From Candidatus Minthosoma equi (lineage in GTDB: Bacteria > Bacteroidota > Bacteroidia > Bacteroidales > Bacteroidaceae): 64,000 bases of DNA. Location: assembly GCA_018064885.1 (NCBI GenBank), contig JAGHUI010000010.1, positions 1 to 64,000 of the forward strand, read 5' to 3'. Shown here one piece after another: positions 17,856-26,759 of this stretch. The notes beneath the pieces were generated by a model. The model saw nothing but the letters and a program-made list of their open reading frames with translations. It ran no database searches and was not told the DNA's origin. Each line of letters begins with the position of its first letter. Position 1 is the stretch's first letter. Both the position numbers and the translations under genes were made by a program.

Positions 17856-19829
17856 ATGATGAACTACGGTTTTGTTAAAGTGGCATCAGCAATTCCTTCA
17901 ATCAAGGTTGCTGATTGCTCATACAATACTCAGCAAATAGAAAGTCTTATTATTCAAGCTGAGGGCAAAGGTGTTGAAATAATATGTTTCCCAGAGCTGT
18001 GCATCAGCGGTTACACTTGTGGTGACCTTTTTGCCCAGCAATTGCTGTTGGAAAAATGCGAGGAAAGCCTTTTCAAGCTTCTTGATTTCACTCGTTCCTT
18101 GAAAATCATATCTATAATAGGAATGCCTGTGATGCTCGATTCCTTGCTGATGAATTGCGCCGTCGTCATTCAGGAGGGCAAGATACTGGGCGTTGTCCCA
18201 AAGACCTATCTTCCTAACTACAAGGAATTCTACGAGCAGAGGTGGTTTGCTTCTGCTGCTACAATAAGCAATGAGCAGCTTCTTCTTTGCGGACAAACAG
18301 TTCCACTAAGCAAGAACCTCATTTTCCATACTCAGAAAACTTCATTTGCTATAGAGCTTTGTGAAGACCTGTGGGCACCTATTCCGCCAAGCTGTGAGTT
18401 GGCACTCAAGGGAGCTCAGATAATCTTCAACTTAAGCGCAACAAACGAGCTTATCTGCAAGCATCAGTATCTTCTTTCATTGATTAGTCAGCAGAGTGCT
18501 CGCTGCATTGCAGGTTACGTTTATAGCTCTTGCGGTTTCGGTGAATCAACTCAAGATGTTGTTTTTGCTGGGAATGCACTTATCTACGAAAACGGTTCCC
18601 TCTTGGCACGAAGCGAGCGATTCTCCTTTGATGAACAGATGGTTATCTCAGAGATTGATGCAGAGAGACTTATGACAGAGCGCAGAACAAACACGAGCTT
18701 CACAGAAAGCATGCGTCTTGTCAATCTTAAGGAGCGCATGGACATTCAATGCCAGACAGTAAATCCTGTTTATGATTTTGAACTCACACGCTGGATTAAT
18801 CCGCATCCTTTCGTCCCATCAGGAAATGAGCTGACAGAACGATGCGAGGAAATCTTTGCCATTCAGGTTGAAGGTCTTGCAAAACGCATTGTCCACACAA
18901 ATGCAAAGACTGTTGTTCTTGGCATCAGCGGAGGTCTTGACTCTACACTTGCCCTTCTTGTTTGCGTTAGGACAATGGATAAGCTCAATCGTTCAAGAAA
19001 GGATATCGTGGGAATCACTATGCCTGGATTTGGAACAACAGGACGAACATACAATAATTCCCTGAACCTTATGCAGTCACTTGGAGTTACAATAAAGGAA
19101 ATCAGCATCAAAGAGGCTTGCATTCAGCATTTCAAGGACATTGAGCACGATATTGATGTTCATGATGTTACATACGAGAACGGACAAGCTCGTGAGCGCA
19201 CTCAGATTCTCATGGATGTGGCTAATCAGATGAATGGCTTTGTTGTCGGCACAGGCGACCTCAGCGAGCTTGCTCTCGGATGGGCAACTTACAATGCTGA
19301 TCACATGTCCAACTATGGGGTTAATTGCTCTATCCCAAAGACACTTGTGAAATACCTCGTGAAGTGGGTTGCAATGACTGCTGTAGATGAGGAATCCAAA
19401 GCTACGCTTCTTGATATTATTGACACGCCTATCTCTCCTGAGCTCATTCCTGCAGACGAGAACGGCAATATAAAGCAGAAGACAGAAGACCTTGTAGGTC
19501 CATACGAGTTGCATGATTTCTTCCTTTACAATTTCCTCCGCATGGGATTCCGTCCTGCAAAGATATTCTATCTTGCTCAGCAAGCATTCATCAAGCAGAC
19601 TTATCCAGAAATGCCAGAGAACGGAATGGAGGTAGGCTCATACAGCGAAGAGACAATACAGAAATGGCTTCACACGTTCTGCCGACGTTTCTTCACCCAG
19701 CAGTTCAAGCGTTCATGTCTTCCAGATGGCCCTAAAGTGGGTTCTGTTTCTCTCTCTCCAAGAGGTGATTGGAGAATGCCTTCGGACGCTTCATCAGCAG
19801 ATTGGCTTTCAGATCTAGAACAAGCATGA
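17856..19829 (+). CDS. nadE: Glutamine-dependent NAD+ synthetase
   Basis: The ATG at 17856 is preferred (a second ATG follows at 17859, and a TTG at 17847 is unlikely). 657 residues, the size of the two-domain form. The N-terminal nitrilase-like glutaminase has FPELCISGYTCGDL (catalytic Glu), a lysine in PKTYLPNYKEFYE, and the cysteine in IELCEDLW. The C-terminal synthetase has the ATP pyrophosphatase loop GISGGLDSTLA and GTGDLSELALGWATYN. It amidates deamido-NAD in the last step of NAD synthesis. Its stop overlaps the next start (ATGA). Confidence 0.96.
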   Translation: MMNYGFVKVASAIPSIKVADCSYNTQQIESLIIQAEGKGVEIICFPELCISGYTCGDLFAQQLLLEKCEESLFKLLDFTRSLKIISIIGMPVMLDSLLMNCAVVIQEGKILGVVPKTYLPNYKEFYEQRWFASAATISNEQLLLCGQTVPLSKNLIFHTQKTSFAIELCEDLWAPIPPSCELALKGAQIIFNLSATNELICKHQYLLSLISQQSARCIAGYVYSSCGFGESTQDVVFAGNALIYENGSLLARSERFSFDEQMVISEIDAERLMTERRTNTSFTESMRLVNLKERMDIQCQTVNPVYDFELTRWINPHPFVPSGNELTERCEEIFAIQVEGLAKRIVHTNAKTVVLGISGGLDSTLALLVCVRTMDKLNRSRKDIVGITMPGFGTTGRTYNNSLNLMQSLGVTIKEISIKEACIQHFKDIEHDIDVHDVTYENGQARERTQILMDVANQMNGFVVGTGDLSELALGWATYNADHMSNYGVNCSIPKTLVKYLVKWVAMTAVDEESKATLLDIIDTPISPELIPADENGNIKQKTEDLVGPYELHDFFLYNFLRMGFRPAKIFYLAQQAFIKQTYPEMPENGMEVGSYSEETIQKWLHTFCRRFFTQQFKRSCLPDGPKVGSVSLSPRGDWRMPSDASSADWLSDLEQA

Positions 19830-20560
19830 TAACAAAAGAGGTTCTCGACACATATTATAATAATACGTTCGACATAGAGCGTTTCAAGGCAAATGATCCT
19901 TGCGGAACTGTGTATCTGCTTATGGAGCATACGACTCGTCAACTTGACATTGAGATTGGCGCCTTGCTCGTTGCTATGATTTCGTGGGGGAACAGGAAAG
20001 TCATTGTTCCTACTGCTCTGCACATGCTCCGAGACGAGATGAAGTGGCATCCTGCTGATTTCATTCTTAATGGCGCTTACGAATGCTCTTATCGGAATGC
20101 TAAGAACAATTGTGTTTACAGAACTCTCAACGTGGATACTTTCAAAGCTGTTTGCAAATCGCTGCACAATGCGCTTCAAGGACATGAAACAATGGAATCG
20201 CTTTTCCAAGGAATGTCCACAAAACAAGCTGTCGGAATAATCTGCAAATGGCTTGAACCTGCAAAAATAGGCACGATGGACAAAAGCGCCTGCAAGCGTG
20301 TATGCATGTTCGTCAGATGGATGACCAGAAAAACAACTCCTGATCTAGGCATCTGGAGAACTCGCAAACAGAGTGATCTTTATGCTGTTATGGACACACA
20401 TGTTCTTCAGCTTACTCAGTCATTACTCAAGAACAAACGTCCAACATGGAAAGCTTGTGAGGAATTGACAAACATCTTCAAATCGTGGGATGCTGATGAC
20501 CCGCTGAAATATGACATTGCGCTTATGACTATGGCGGATAATCCATTACAAAACAAATGA
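19826..20560 (+). CDS. TIGR02757 / DUF2400 family protein
   Basis: The ATG at 19826 overlaps the nadE stop in an ATGA arrangement, and the encoded MITKEVLDTYYN start fits the family; a longer frame back to 19769 would run inside nadE. 244 residues. NDPCGTVYLLM and LDIEIGALLVAMISWGNRKVI are family hallmarks, and MDTHVLQLTQ lies in the C-terminal half. The fold resembles helix-hairpin-helix glycosylases such as Ogg-type enzymes, but no function is established. Translational coupling to nadE is likely. Confidence 0.88.
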   Translation: MITKEVLDTYYNNTFDIERFKANDPCGTVYLLMEHTTRQLDIEIGALLVAMISWGNRKVIVPTALHMLRDEMKWHPADFILNGAYECSYRNAKNNCVYRTLNVDTFKAVCKSLHNALQGHETMESLFQGMSTKQAVGIICKWLEPAKIGTMDKSACKRVCMFVRWMTRKTTPDLGIWRTRKQSDLYAVMDTHVLQLTQSLLKNKRPTWKACEELTNIFKSWDADDPLKYDIALMTMADNPLQNK

Positions 20561-20593
20561 ATTTTCAATGACTCGATAATTGCGTTATCATTT

Positions 20594-20676
20594 CCTCGAA
20601 AAGCTCAACACGATATCGAGGGAAAGCTGGCGAGCTTTTCGAGCATAAGCTCAAAGCAAAGTCGAGCATATACATA
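20594..20676. repeat. Modular palindromic repeat, copy A
   Basis: A 12-bp perfect inverted repeat CTCGAAAAGCTC/GAGCTTTTCGAG (20595-20606 with 20632-20643) encloses the palindrome CGATATCG and the module GAGGGAAAGCT. The first 21 bases (20594-20614) recur exactly at 35512-35532. It lies in the 142-base gap between the TIGR02757 gene and ettA. Confidence 0.8.
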
Positions 20677-20702
20677 TAGTAAAATCAAATAAAAACAAAA
20701 AT

Positions 20703-22400
20703 ATGGCAACAGTTGACGATAAGAAAGTAATCTTCTCGATGGTTGGAGTCTCAAAGACTATCCAGCAAAACCAGAAACAGATTCTCAAAAACATATACCT
20801 CAGCTTCTTCTACGGCGCTAAAATCGGTATTGTTGGTCTTAATGGTGCAGGTAAATCAACACTCATGAAGATCATTGCTGGTTTGGATCAGCAGTTCCAA
20901 GGAGAAGTGGTTTGGGCACCAGGTTACACCGTAGGTTATCTTCCTCAGGAACCACCCCTTGACGAAACAAAGACGGTTAAGGAAAATGTGCAGGAAGGTG
21001 TTCAGTATGTTTATGATGCTCTCAAGGAATACGATGAGATAAACGATAAATTCGGTCTTCCTGAGTATTATGAAGATCCTGATAAGATGGATCAGCTCAT
21101 GAATCGTCAAGCAGAACTTCAAGACATTATTGATTCTACCGATGCTTGGAATATGGACAGCAAGCTTGAGCGTGCTATGGATGCGCTTCGCTGCCCTCCT
21201 GGCGATTGGTCGGTTGAGAACCTTTCTGGTGGTGAGCGCCGTCGTGTTGCTCTTTGCCGTCTCCTTTTGCAGAAACCTGACGTTCTTCTTCTCGATGAGC
21301 CAACAAACCACCTTGACGCAGAATCTATCGACTGGCTTGAGCAGCATCTTCAGCAATATGAAGGAACTGTAATTGCTGTTACTCACGACCGCTATTTCCT
21401 TGATGATGTGTCTGAGTGGATTCTCGAACTTGACCGCGGTGAAGGCATTCCTTGGAAGGGCAACTATTCTTCATGGCTCGACCAGAAGAGCAAGCGTATG
21501 GCTCAAGAAGAGAAAACAGCAAGCAAGCGCCGCAAAGCCCTTGAGCGCGAGCTTGAATGGGTTCGCATGGCTCCAAAAGCACGTCAAGCAAAGGGAAAGG
21601 CACGTTTGAATTCATACGACAAGATGCTTAACGAAGAGCAGAAGCAGAAAGAAGAGAAGCTTGAAATCTTCATTCCAAATGGCCCTCGTCTTGGCAACAA
21701 GGTTATTGAAGCACAGCACGTTGCAAAGGCATTTGGAGAAAAGACTCTCTTCAGCGACCTCAACTTCAATCTTCCTCCAAATGGAATTGTCGGTGTAATT
21801 GGTCCTAATGGTGCAGGCAAGACAACCCTCTTCCGCCTTATTATGGGATTAGAGAATGCAGATGCTGGAACATTTGAAGTTGGAGAAACTGTGAAACTCT
21901 CTTATGTGGATCAGCAGCACAAAGACATTGATGCAGAAAAGTCTGTATATGAGGTTGTAAGTCAAGGCAATGAGACAATTCGCATGGGCGGACGAGACAT
22001 CAATGTTCGTGCCTATCTATCTCGTTTCAACTTCAATGGCGCTGACCAGGAAAAGAAGTGCGGAGTTCTCTCTGGAGGTGAACGCAATCGCTTGCATCTT
22101 GCAATGGCTCTCAAGCAAGAAGGCAATGTGCTTCTTCTCGACGAGCCAACCAACGATATTGACGTGAACACTTTGCGAGCTCTTGAGGAAGGTCTTGATG
22201 AGTTTGCCGGATGTGCCGTAGTAATCAGTCACGACCGTTGGTTCCTCGACCGTATCTGTACTCATATCCTTGCTTTTGAAGGAAATGGAGAAATCTTCTA
22301 CTTTGAAGGCTCTTATACTGAATATGAAGCAAACAAAGCTAAGCGACTCGGTCTTGAAGAACCAAAACGCATCCGTTATCGCAAGCTTATGGATGAATAA
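20703..22400 (+). CDS. ettA: ABC-F protein, EttA type
   Basis: 565 residues with no membrane segment. Two ATP-binding cassettes are present. The first has GLNGAGKST (near residue 48), LSGGERRR and LLLDEPTNHLD; the second has GPNGAGKTT, LSGGERNRLHLA and LLLDEPTNDID. Between them is the basic linker (P-site tRNA interaction motif) with KGKARLNSYDKML. EttA binds the ribosomal E site and gates the first peptide bond according to ATP level. Length and cassette spacing match EttA better than resistance ABC-F proteins. No promoter box is clear in the upstream gap, which holds the palindromic repeat. Confidence 0.94.
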   Translation: MATVDDKKVIFSMVGVSKTIQQNQKQILKNIYLSFFYGAKIGIVGLNGAGKSTLMKIIAGLDQQFQGEVVWAPGYTVGYLPQEPPLDETKTVKENVQEGVQYVYDALKEYDEINDKFGLPEYYEDPDKMDQLMNRQAELQDIIDSTDAWNMDSKLERAMDALRCPPGDWSVENLSGGERRRVALCRLLLQKPDVLLLDEPTNHLDAESIDWLEQHLQQYEGTVIAVTHDRYFLDDVSEWILELDRGEGIPWKGNYSSWLDQKSKRMAQEEKTASKRRKALERELEWVRMAPKARQAKGKARLNSYDKMLNEEQKQKEEKLEIFIPNGPRLGNKVIEAQHVAKAFGEKTLFSDLNFNLPPNGIVGVIGPNGAGKTTLFRLIMGLENADAGTFEVGETVKLSYVDQQHKDIDAEKSVYEVVSQGNETIRMGGRDINVRAYLSRFNFNGADQEKKCGVLSGGERNRLHLAMALKQEGNVLLLDEPTNDIDVNTLRALEEGLDEFAGCAVVISHDRWFLDRICTHILAFEGNGEIFYFEGSYTEYEANKAKRLGLEEPKRIRYRKLMDE

Positions 22401-22413
22401 AAAACAATTAGTA

Positions 22414-22424
22414 GGGAAATTCCC
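22414..22424. promoter_or_regulatory. GGGAAATTCCC palindrome, possible operator
   Basis: An 11-base perfect palindrome with a trailing TAGGGATTT lies about 45 bases before the -7-like TATTTTTG (22468-22475) of the next gene. The position would suit an activator site. No regulator is identified. Confidence 0.3.
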
Positions 22425-22559
22425 CACGAAATAGGGATTTATACTTTTAGATAATATTTTATGTGAGTATTTTTGCATCGTAAAATAATTTATACTACGT
22501 GAAATGATTTGCAAGGTGAAATTATTTACTCACAAAAAATAATTATAAAACAATATAAT

Positions 22560-23804
22560 ATGAAACGATTATTAACTTTGGCTTTGGCAATCATTCCTCT
22601 GCTTTCAATGGCTCAGGATGATATGTATTTTACTCCTTCCAAGAAGGACAAGAATACAAATCGCACACCACAGGCGACGGTTTCACGCACACAGACAACA
22701 TTATCTTCTGTTAATGCTCAGGTTGCCCCAGCAACAATTGTGGATTATAAGTCTAACAAACGTTCTGACGATGAATACAACCGACGTTATTCCTACAATG
22801 GCAATTATCAGAATGCTGGTGGTTTTCAGCCAGGAGATACGCTTGTGGCAAGAATCGACACAGTATATGAATATGACATTAACGACAATGAGATAGATTA
22901 CCGTTTCTCTCGCCGTCTTGTTCGTTTCCACAACCCTCGCTACTATGCTTTGAGCAGTCCTTACTATTGGGATTTGTACTATGGCTATGGAGCATGGGAT
23001 TATCTCTACGATCCATACGATCCTTGGTATTGGCACTACGGATGGGGCTACGGATGGAGCTGGGGCCCTTGGGATTGCTGGTACGGAGGCATCTGGGGAT
23101 GGCATCATCCTTATGCTTGGACATACTGGGGATGGGGACCAGGTTGGCACGCTGGCATTTGGTCTTACTCAGGAGGTCATCACATAAGCCATCTTCAGCA
23201 TTATCGTCCTCGTGGTGAATTCGCTTCTATTCCTTCAAGATCAGGAGGAATGTCAAGCAGAAACATCCAGAGATTCAGCGCATCTAACAATGGAGCATCC
23301 GCATTCAGAGGACGTACAGACAAGGTTTCTCCTGCAGAGCACATGGCTCAGTTGAGAGGCGAAAGAACAAGTGTGAATTCTCACGGAAGAGGCACATACT
23401 CTGATTATGCAGCATCTCGCCGAGGCAACACAGATGGTGTAGTAACTCAGCGTTCAGAAGGCTACAGCAGTCGTGAAAGTTTTACTAATCGTACAAGAGG
23501 CGGATATTCTAATATCAACTCTAACCGTTCAATCCAGAACAACAGTCAGAGTTCTCGCAACACATATAACAATAATAACAACAGTACATCTCGTTCTACA
23601 TATAACAGCACACCTCGTTCTACATACAGCAACACCAATACTCGCTCAACATCATCATACAACAACAGTAGTAGCAGCAGTGTGAGCAGAAGCAGCAGCA
23701 GTTTCGGTGGTTTCAGCGGAAGTGGTTCACGCAGCAGCGGTGGAAGCTTTGGCGGAGGCAGCTTCGGTGGAGGTGGAAGCCGTGGTGGCGGAGGTCGCAG
23801 ATAA
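22560..23804 (+). CDS. Secreted aromatic-rich and glycine-rich low-complexity protein
   Basis: The ATG at 22560 begins a signal peptide (MKRLLTLALAIIPLLSMAQ); a TTG frame from 22509 is rejected. 414 residues. After a polar N-terminal region comes a ~90-residue block dominated by Trp, Tyr, Gly and His (near residues 140-220, e.g. GWGYGWSWGPWDCWYGG). An Arg/Ser-rich region follows, then an Asn/Ser/Thr tract (NNNNNSTSRSTYN type), and a C-terminus of GGGSFGGGGSRGGGG repeats. No catalytic motif is visible. A matrix, adhesive or surface-coating role is a guess. Similar low-complexity proteins occur in Bacteroidetes without assigned function. Confidence 0.8.
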   Translation: MKRLLTLALAIIPLLSMAQDDMYFTPSKKDKNTNRTPQATVSRTQTTLSSVNAQVAPATIVDYKSNKRSDDEYNRRYSYNGNYQNAGGFQPGDTLVARIDTVYEYDINDNEIDYRFSRRLVRFHNPRYYALSSPYYWDLYYGYGAWDYLYDPYDPWYWHYGWGYGWSWGPWDCWYGGIWGWHHPYAWTYWGWGPGWHAGIWSYSGGHHISHLQHYRPRGEFASIPSRSGGMSSRNIQRFSASNNGASAFRGRTDKVSPAEHMAQLRGERTSVNSHGRGTYSDYAASRRGNTDGVVTQRSEGYSSRESFTNRTRGGYSNINSNRSIQNNSQSSRNTYNNNNNSTSRSTYNSTPRSTYSNTNTRSTSSYNNSSSSSVSRSSSSFGGFSGSGSRSSGGSFGGGSFGGGGSRGGGGRR

Positions 23805-23846
23805 TGTTGCTCTACAACTATTCACCTCTGTCAGCATATTAGACAT

Positions 23847-23882
23847 AGTCAACTTATTCAACTCAGTCAACTTATTCAACTT
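23847..23882 (+). repeat. Two tandem 18-base units
   Basis: AGTCAACTTATTCAACTY is repeated twice in the leader just before the porin gene, ending 12 bases before its ATG. It may be a simple replication-slippage repeat. Confidence 0.7.
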
Positions 23883-23894
23883 AAAAATCTGAAC

Positions 23895-25391
23895 ATGAAT
23901 AATATAAAGAACATAATGTTGCTTTCTGCTCTAGTTTGCGGAACAGCATACGCTCAGGATAGCTACGATGCTCACACATTTTCAAGCAGCGATTTGAACG
24001 GAACAGCACGTTTCGTTGCAATGGGTGGAGCTCTCGGTGCACTTGGTGGAGATCTTAGTGTTGCAGGCACAAACCCTGCAGGTATTGCAATGTTCCGCAG
24101 CAATGAAGCCGCAATAACAGCCAGTGGATTGTTCGCAGGAAGCGGAGCAATGAATCACGATGGCTCTCGCATGTCTCTTGATCAGGGAGGTCTTGTTATT
24201 TCCTTCGATCTTGACAATCCTTCAAGCAAAGGACTTCAGTATGTGAACCTTGGCATTAATTTCAACAAGAAGAATAATTATCTTTTCAACCAGAAGACTA
24301 ATGTCCAGAACATTGGAGGCTTCTATAATGTTTCTCAAACTTATCAGATTGCAGCATTAGCAAACTTTTGCTGGTATGACGAATCATGGGGAATGCTTGC
24401 TGATATGTCCGCTGAGACAGATAATAGAGAGGGTATTCTCAGTTATGACGATGAAGGCTACTATGATGGAATCAAGGCTGATGCTGCTTACTATGAAAAG
24501 GCAACTTTCGGAAGTAAAATGCAAGGTGATGTGAACCTTTCGTTCAACTTCTCCGATCAGGTCTTCTTAGGTCTTTCTATGGGTGTTTATGATCTAGATT
24601 ATAATCGCGAATCGTTCTATACTGAACTTAACACAGACGGTGATGTCTATGATTTCACAAACTGGTACAAGACTAAGGGTGATGGTTTTGACGTTAAGTT
24701 TGGCGCTATTGTTCGTCCTATTGAGGATTCTCCTTTCCGCATCGGCTTCCACGTTCACACTCCTATATGGTATCACATGACAAATGCGAATGGTTCAGAA
24801 CTTTACAAGAACGACAAGTTCATCGATTCGCAATCTGTAGGTGAATACGACTATAAGTATCACACACCTTGGCTGTTCGGAGTTAGCCTCGGTCACACTA
24901 TCGGCAAGAAGATTGCTCTTGGTGCTGAATATGAATATCAAGATATGAGCACATCAAAATATTCTGACATTGATAACTACTATTCTGCATATTACAATGG
25001 TGTGAACAATATCACAAAGAATGTTTTAAGAGGACAGCACACATTAAAGGTTGGTGCAGAGTTTAAGCCAGCCAACAACTTCGCCGTTCGTCTTGGTTAC
25101 AATTTTGTATCAAGTCCATTCAAGAGCGATGCTTACCGTCCTCTTGCATATTCAGGCGATGCAACAGAGACTGACTACACTAACTGGAAAGCAATGAACC
25201 GCTTCTGCGTAGGTCTTGGTTATCGTTACAAGGGTGGTTATATTGACATTGCTTATCAGTATCAATCACAGAATGGCGACTTCTATGCGTTCGACAATTA
25301 TGTTGAGAACGATCCTTCACAATCTCTCAAGCCAACAAAGATTAACAACAACCGAAGCCAGATTATGGCAACATTCGGATTTAAGTTTTAA
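23895..25391 (+). CDS. FadL/OmpP1-like outer-membrane porin
   Basis: 498 residues with a signal peptide cut near AYAQ. The mature N-terminus DLNGTARFVAMGGALGALGG and the DLSVAGTNPAGIAMFRS segment are the hallmark of FadL/TodX-type barrels, which carry hydrophobic compounds across the outer membrane. The rest alternates aromatic beta strands and ends in ATFGFKF with a terminal phenylalanine, as expected for BAM-inserted barrels. In Bacteroidetes such proteins are often labelled hemin receptor on weak grounds. It follows the aromatic-rich secreted protein by 90 bases and may share its transcript. Confidence 0.88.
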   Translation: MNNIKNIMLLSALVCGTAYAQDSYDAHTFSSSDLNGTARFVAMGGALGALGGDLSVAGTNPAGIAMFRSNEAAITASGLFAGSGAMNHDGSRMSLDQGGLVISFDLDNPSSKGLQYVNLGINFNKKNNYLFNQKTNVQNIGGFYNVSQTYQIAALANFCWYDESWGMLADMSAETDNREGILSYDDEGYYDGIKADAAYYEKATFGSKMQGDVNLSFNFSDQVFLGLSMGVYDLDYNRESFYTELNTDGDVYDFTNWYKTKGDGFDVKFGAIVRPIEDSPFRIGFHVHTPIWYHMTNANGSELYKNDKFIDSQSVGEYDYKYHTPWLFGVSLGHTIGKKIALGAEYEYQDMSTSKYSDIDNYYSAYYNGVNNITKNVLRGQHTLKVGAEFKPANNFAVRLGYNFVSSPFKSDAYRPLAYSGDATETDYTNWKAMNRFCVGLGYRYKGGYIDIAYQYQSQNGDFYAFDNYVENDPSQSLKPTKINNNRSQIMATFGFKF

Positions 25392-25421
25392 TCTCGTATT
25401 GTAACATTCAAATTTTAAGTT

Positions 25422-26240
25422 CTAATCTTGCAAGAAGAACTTTTCAACAACATAAGCTACACCATCCTCTTCATTGCTGAGGGTGGTGTAGTTTGCATTT
25501 TCACGAACAATAGGTTGAGCATTAGCCATTGCAACGCCTAATCCTGCAAACTTAATCATGGAAATGTCGTTGAATCCATCGCCGCAAGCAATAAGGTGGT
25601 CAGGAGTTTCGCCTATCATGTCGAGAAGAATCTTCAGGCATTTTGCCTTATCAACACCTTGAGGCACTATCTCCAGAAAGAAAGCTTCGCTGCGGAACAC
25701 GCCTACCCTATCCTTGAAATACTCCTGCATTTCAATTTCGAGCTTATGAAGAGACTCTGGTTCACCAACAATGAGGCATTTAGGCAAACTGTATGAACTC
25801 ACTTCCTTAAGGAAATCAGGAACCTTGATAATTGGCATTCTGTTGTTGCGAGCCGTGTATTTCACATACTCGTTATCGGGATCTTCTGTAACGATATTGT
25901 CGCCACGATAGCTTATGATTGTAAAGCCATGAGCCTTCGTAGTGTTGTAAAGATAAGACTTTATGTCGTCAGGTAGAGAAGTTGCATAGAGAAGTTCCTT
26001 CGTTGTCCAATCACGAATCTCTCCTCCATTATAACTAAAAATATAACCACCATACTTGTCCATTTGAAGTTCATCAGCAATGAATCCAACACCACAAGTA
26101 GGTCTTCCTGTTGCAAGAATAATCTTCAATCCCTGCTGCTGCGCACGAATGAGAGTCTCACGAGTGTGAGGAGAAATTGTCTTGTCTCGTTTTGTTAAAG
26201 TACCGTCTAAATCAACTGCCAGAAGCTTATATTTTCCCAT
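25422..26240 (-). CDS. Cof-type HAD hydrolase
   Basis: 272 residues. Motif I is LAVDLDGTLT (nucleophile near residue 9), motif II ILATGRP, and the C-terminal motif IV is IACGDGFNDISMI followed by GVAMANAQ. A C2B cap lies between, typical of the Cof/YidA sugar-phosphate phosphatases. The substrate is unknown. It is a single gene convergent with the porin (30 bases between stops) and divergent from the small secreted protein. Confidence 0.92.
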   Translation of the reverse strand: MGKYKLLAVDLDGTLTKRDKTISPHTRETLIRAQQQGLKIILATGRPTCGVGFIADELQMDKYGGYIFSYNGGEIRDWTTKELLYATSLPDDIKSYLYNTTKAHGFTIISYRGDNIVTEDPDNEYVKYTARNNRMPIIKVPDFLKEVSSYSLPKCLIVGEPESLHKLEIEMQEYFKDRVGVFRSEAFFLEIVPQGVDKAKCLKILLDMIGETPDHLIACGDGFNDISMIKFAGLGVAMANAQPIVRENANYTTLSNEEDGVAYVVEKFFLQD

Positions 26241-26339
26241 GTTTTTGCTAAATTATGTTGCAAACTAACAAAAAAATGTTGAGAGATTAACCCTTTTTGA
26301 GGTTTTTGTTATATTTTTGTAGATAAAATGTAAATAATT

Positions 26340-26753
26340 ATGATGAAGAAGATATTATTTTTATCAATTCTCGCTCTTTCTGCGATGAATGCATGGAGTC
26401 AGGAACAGTTCAAGGGCAAGTTCCATTGCAAGGAAATCAGCACAACGCTCACAATAGATTTAACAGCTAAAAACATTCCTTTGAAAGACCTTGACTTCGA
26501 CGAGACATACGGATTCCTCAAAGGCAATCTTAACGGTACATGGGTAATTCTAAAGATTAAGCAGGCTAACAAGGAAAAAGCTGTTGTAAGAATGGTCAGC
26601 GACTCAGGTGTTGATGCTCAGGATGTAGAATTCACCATTGATGAAGAAGGCAAAAACATTCAGATGAAACTCATCGACGAGCAGAACATGAAGACCATAG
26701 ACAATCGTAAGTATGTTAAATTGCCAAAGGTGATGACTTTCACAAAACTGTAA
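26340..26753 (+). CDS. Small secreted protein, unknown
   Basis: 137 residues starting at ATG 26340 (a second ATG is at 26343). The signal peptide ends near MNAWSQ. The mature part is a small, charged, probably beta-rich domain with repeated DxDF and KxxKVVVRM-like strands; no family is recognised. A TATTTTTG -7-like box lies at 26312-26319. Its stop is followed within 7 bases by the helicase start, so the two are likely co-transcribed, although a functional link is not apparent. Confidence 0.7.
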   Translation: MMKKILFLSILALSAMNAWSQEQFKGKFHCKEISTTLTIDLTAKNIPLKDLDFDETYGFLKGNLNGTWVILKIKQANKEKAVVRMVSDSGVDAQDVEFTIDEEGKNIQMKLIDEQNMKTIDNRKYVKLPKVMTFTKL

Positions 26754-26759
26754 TTGCTG

